This document shows, one piece after another, positions 13,297 through 14,155 of a stretch of DNA of 14,155 bases. Position numbers and translations under genes: made by a program. Where the stretch lies: NCBI GenBank assembly GCA_031292465.1, contig JARLHB010000268.1:1-14155 (forward strand). The letters are read 5' to 3'. The stretch is from Ignavibacteriaceae bacterium. Lineage in GTDB: Bacteria > Bacteroidota > Ignavibacteria > Ignavibacteriales > Ignavibacteriaceae. The notes beneath the pieces were generated by a model. The model saw nothing but the letters and a program-made list of their open reading frames with translations. It was not told where the DNA came from and made no database searches. Each line of letters opens with the position of its first letter. The first letter of the stretch is position 1.

Positions 13297-14155
13297 TTGA
13301 TAGAAATAAGCGACAATATCTTTTCTTACATTAAGTCACTATATGGTGAACAGGCTGCTAATATATATACGGAGTACATTAAACAGGAGCCTGCCCAATA
13401 TATAAGAGTAAATACAATAAAAGCCACAACGGAAAATTTACTTACAAAACTCAAACAAAATCATTCCATTGAAGCTGAAGAAATAAGTTCAGTGCCCGGC
13501 GCTTTAAAAATTACACAGGACAACGGTGTTTTAGGAAAAACAATAGAACATATAATAGGCGAATATTATATTCAGGGCCTTTCATCAATGATACCGCCGC
13601 TAATCTTAGAGCCACGCGAGAATGAAACTGTTTTGGATTTATGCGCTGCTCCGGGTTCTAAGACAACCGAAATAGCGGCTATGATGAATAACAAAGGAAC
13701 TCTTGTTGCTAATGAAGTATCTCTTAACAGGGTTAAAATGCTGGTCTATAATATAGACCGGATGAATATAATGAATGCAGGAGTAATGAGCTCCAAGGGA
13801 GAGTGGTTAAGTAAAATATATGAGTCTTACTTTGATAAAGTCTTAGTCGATGCGCCTTGCAGTGGACTGGGTATTATCCAGAAGAAAGAAGAGATAAGCA
13901 ATTGGTGGTCTAAAGACATTGCAGAAAGGCTTGGCGATCTTCAATTACGCCTGCTAATTGCTGCAATAAAAATGGTTAAGACCGGCGGAACTATCGTCTA
14001 TTCCACATGCACGCTTACCCCTGAAGAAAATGAATTTATTATTGATAAAGTTTTAACTAAATATCCTGTTGAATTAGACGAAATAGAACTGCCTGTAAAA
14101 TGCCACGAAGGATTTACATCCTACAATGGTATTACGCTTAATCCCACCATTTCCA
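13297..14155 (+). CDS. RsmB/NOP2/NSUN-family RNA (cytosine-5)-methyltransferase, N-terminal 286 residues (cut by window edge)
   Basis: The frame opens at TTG 13297 and has no stop before the right edge. SAM-binding motif LDLCAAPGSKTTEIA is at 113-127; motif IV VDAPCSG at 184-190 carries cysteine C188; and motif VI VYSTCTLTPEENE at 234-246 carries C238. The pair of cysteines is the two-step catalytic set of m5C RNA methyltransferases, and YIRVNT at 35-40 is the usual N-terminal RNA-binding motif. No NusB-like domain precedes it, so it resembles YebU/RsmF or NSUN proteins more than full RsmB. The start is TTG with AAGG about 13 nt upstream and GGA immediately before; no ATG occurs in frame before residue 98. 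It modifies rRNA or possibly tRNA; the target is not deducible. It follows the unrecognised gene by 7 nt. Confidence 0.88.
   Translation, partial: MIEISDNIFSYIKSLYGEQAANIYTEYIKQEPAQYIRVNTIKATTENLLTKLKQNHSIEAEEISSVPGALKITQDNGVLGKTIEHIIGEYYIQGLSSMIPPLILEPRENETVLDLCAAPGSKTTEIAAMMNNKGTLVANEVSLNRVKMLVYNIDRMNIMNAGVMSSKGEWLSKIYESYFDKVLVDAPCSGLGIIQKKEEISNWWSKDIAERLGDLQLRLLIAAIKMVKTGGTIVYSTCTLTPEENEFIIDKVLTKYPVELDEIELPVKCHEGFTSYNGITLNPTIS

Overview
The window looks like chromosome from an anaerobic or facultatively fermentative member of the Bacteroidota/Chlorobi/Ignavibacteria branch. The support is a CBM9-DUF5916 outer-membrane barrel protein typical of that branch, bshA of bacillithiol synthesis, [FeFe]-hydrogenase genes, AT-rich DNA, and short palindromic intergenic repeats. 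This placement is inference from gene content; no rRNA or other marker is present.

Left part (1-4510, all minus strand): a compact redox/H2 operon. In transcription order it holds rex (NADH-sensing repressor), a small thioredoxin-like [2Fe-2S] protein, a putative sensory [FeFe]-hydrogenase of the HydS type (two 4Fe-4S clusters, an H-cluster domain with altered active-site residues, a 4Fe-4S domain and a PAS domain), a SpoIIE/PP2C serine phosphatase overlapping it by 8 nt, and the start of a monomeric group-B type [FeFe]-hydrogenase cut by the window edge. A 36-bp almost perfect palindrome directly upstream of rex reads as two overlapping Rex-like operators. The coherent reading is that NADH/NAD+ status (Rex) sets expression. 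H2 or electron status, read by HydS through its PAS domain, may then control the phosphatase. The phosphatase's target and any opposing kinase are not in the window.

Middle (4511-9202): a tRNA-Arg(CCT) with a broken tandem copy carrying an 18-bp palindrome where the 5' side of the anticodon arm should be; a repeat-rich intergenic stretch; the large DUF5916 outer-membrane protein (minus); a second repeat-bearing gap with two tandem hairpins sharing an ATC loop; and a stand-alone SIR2-like gene (plus) that looks like an accessory, possibly defence-related insertion.

Right part (9203-14155): a minus-strand pair, a PfkB-type kinase and an RmlD-like SDR reductase overlapping by 26 nt, is divergent from a plus-strand cluster. 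That cluster is bshA, a DNPH1-like nucleotide N-glycosidase starting 1 nt after bshA, an unrecognised small protein that probably starts at a CTG codon directly abutting the previous stop, and the 5' part of an RsmB/NOP2-type RNA m5C methyltransferase that runs off the right edge. The last gene starts at TTG.
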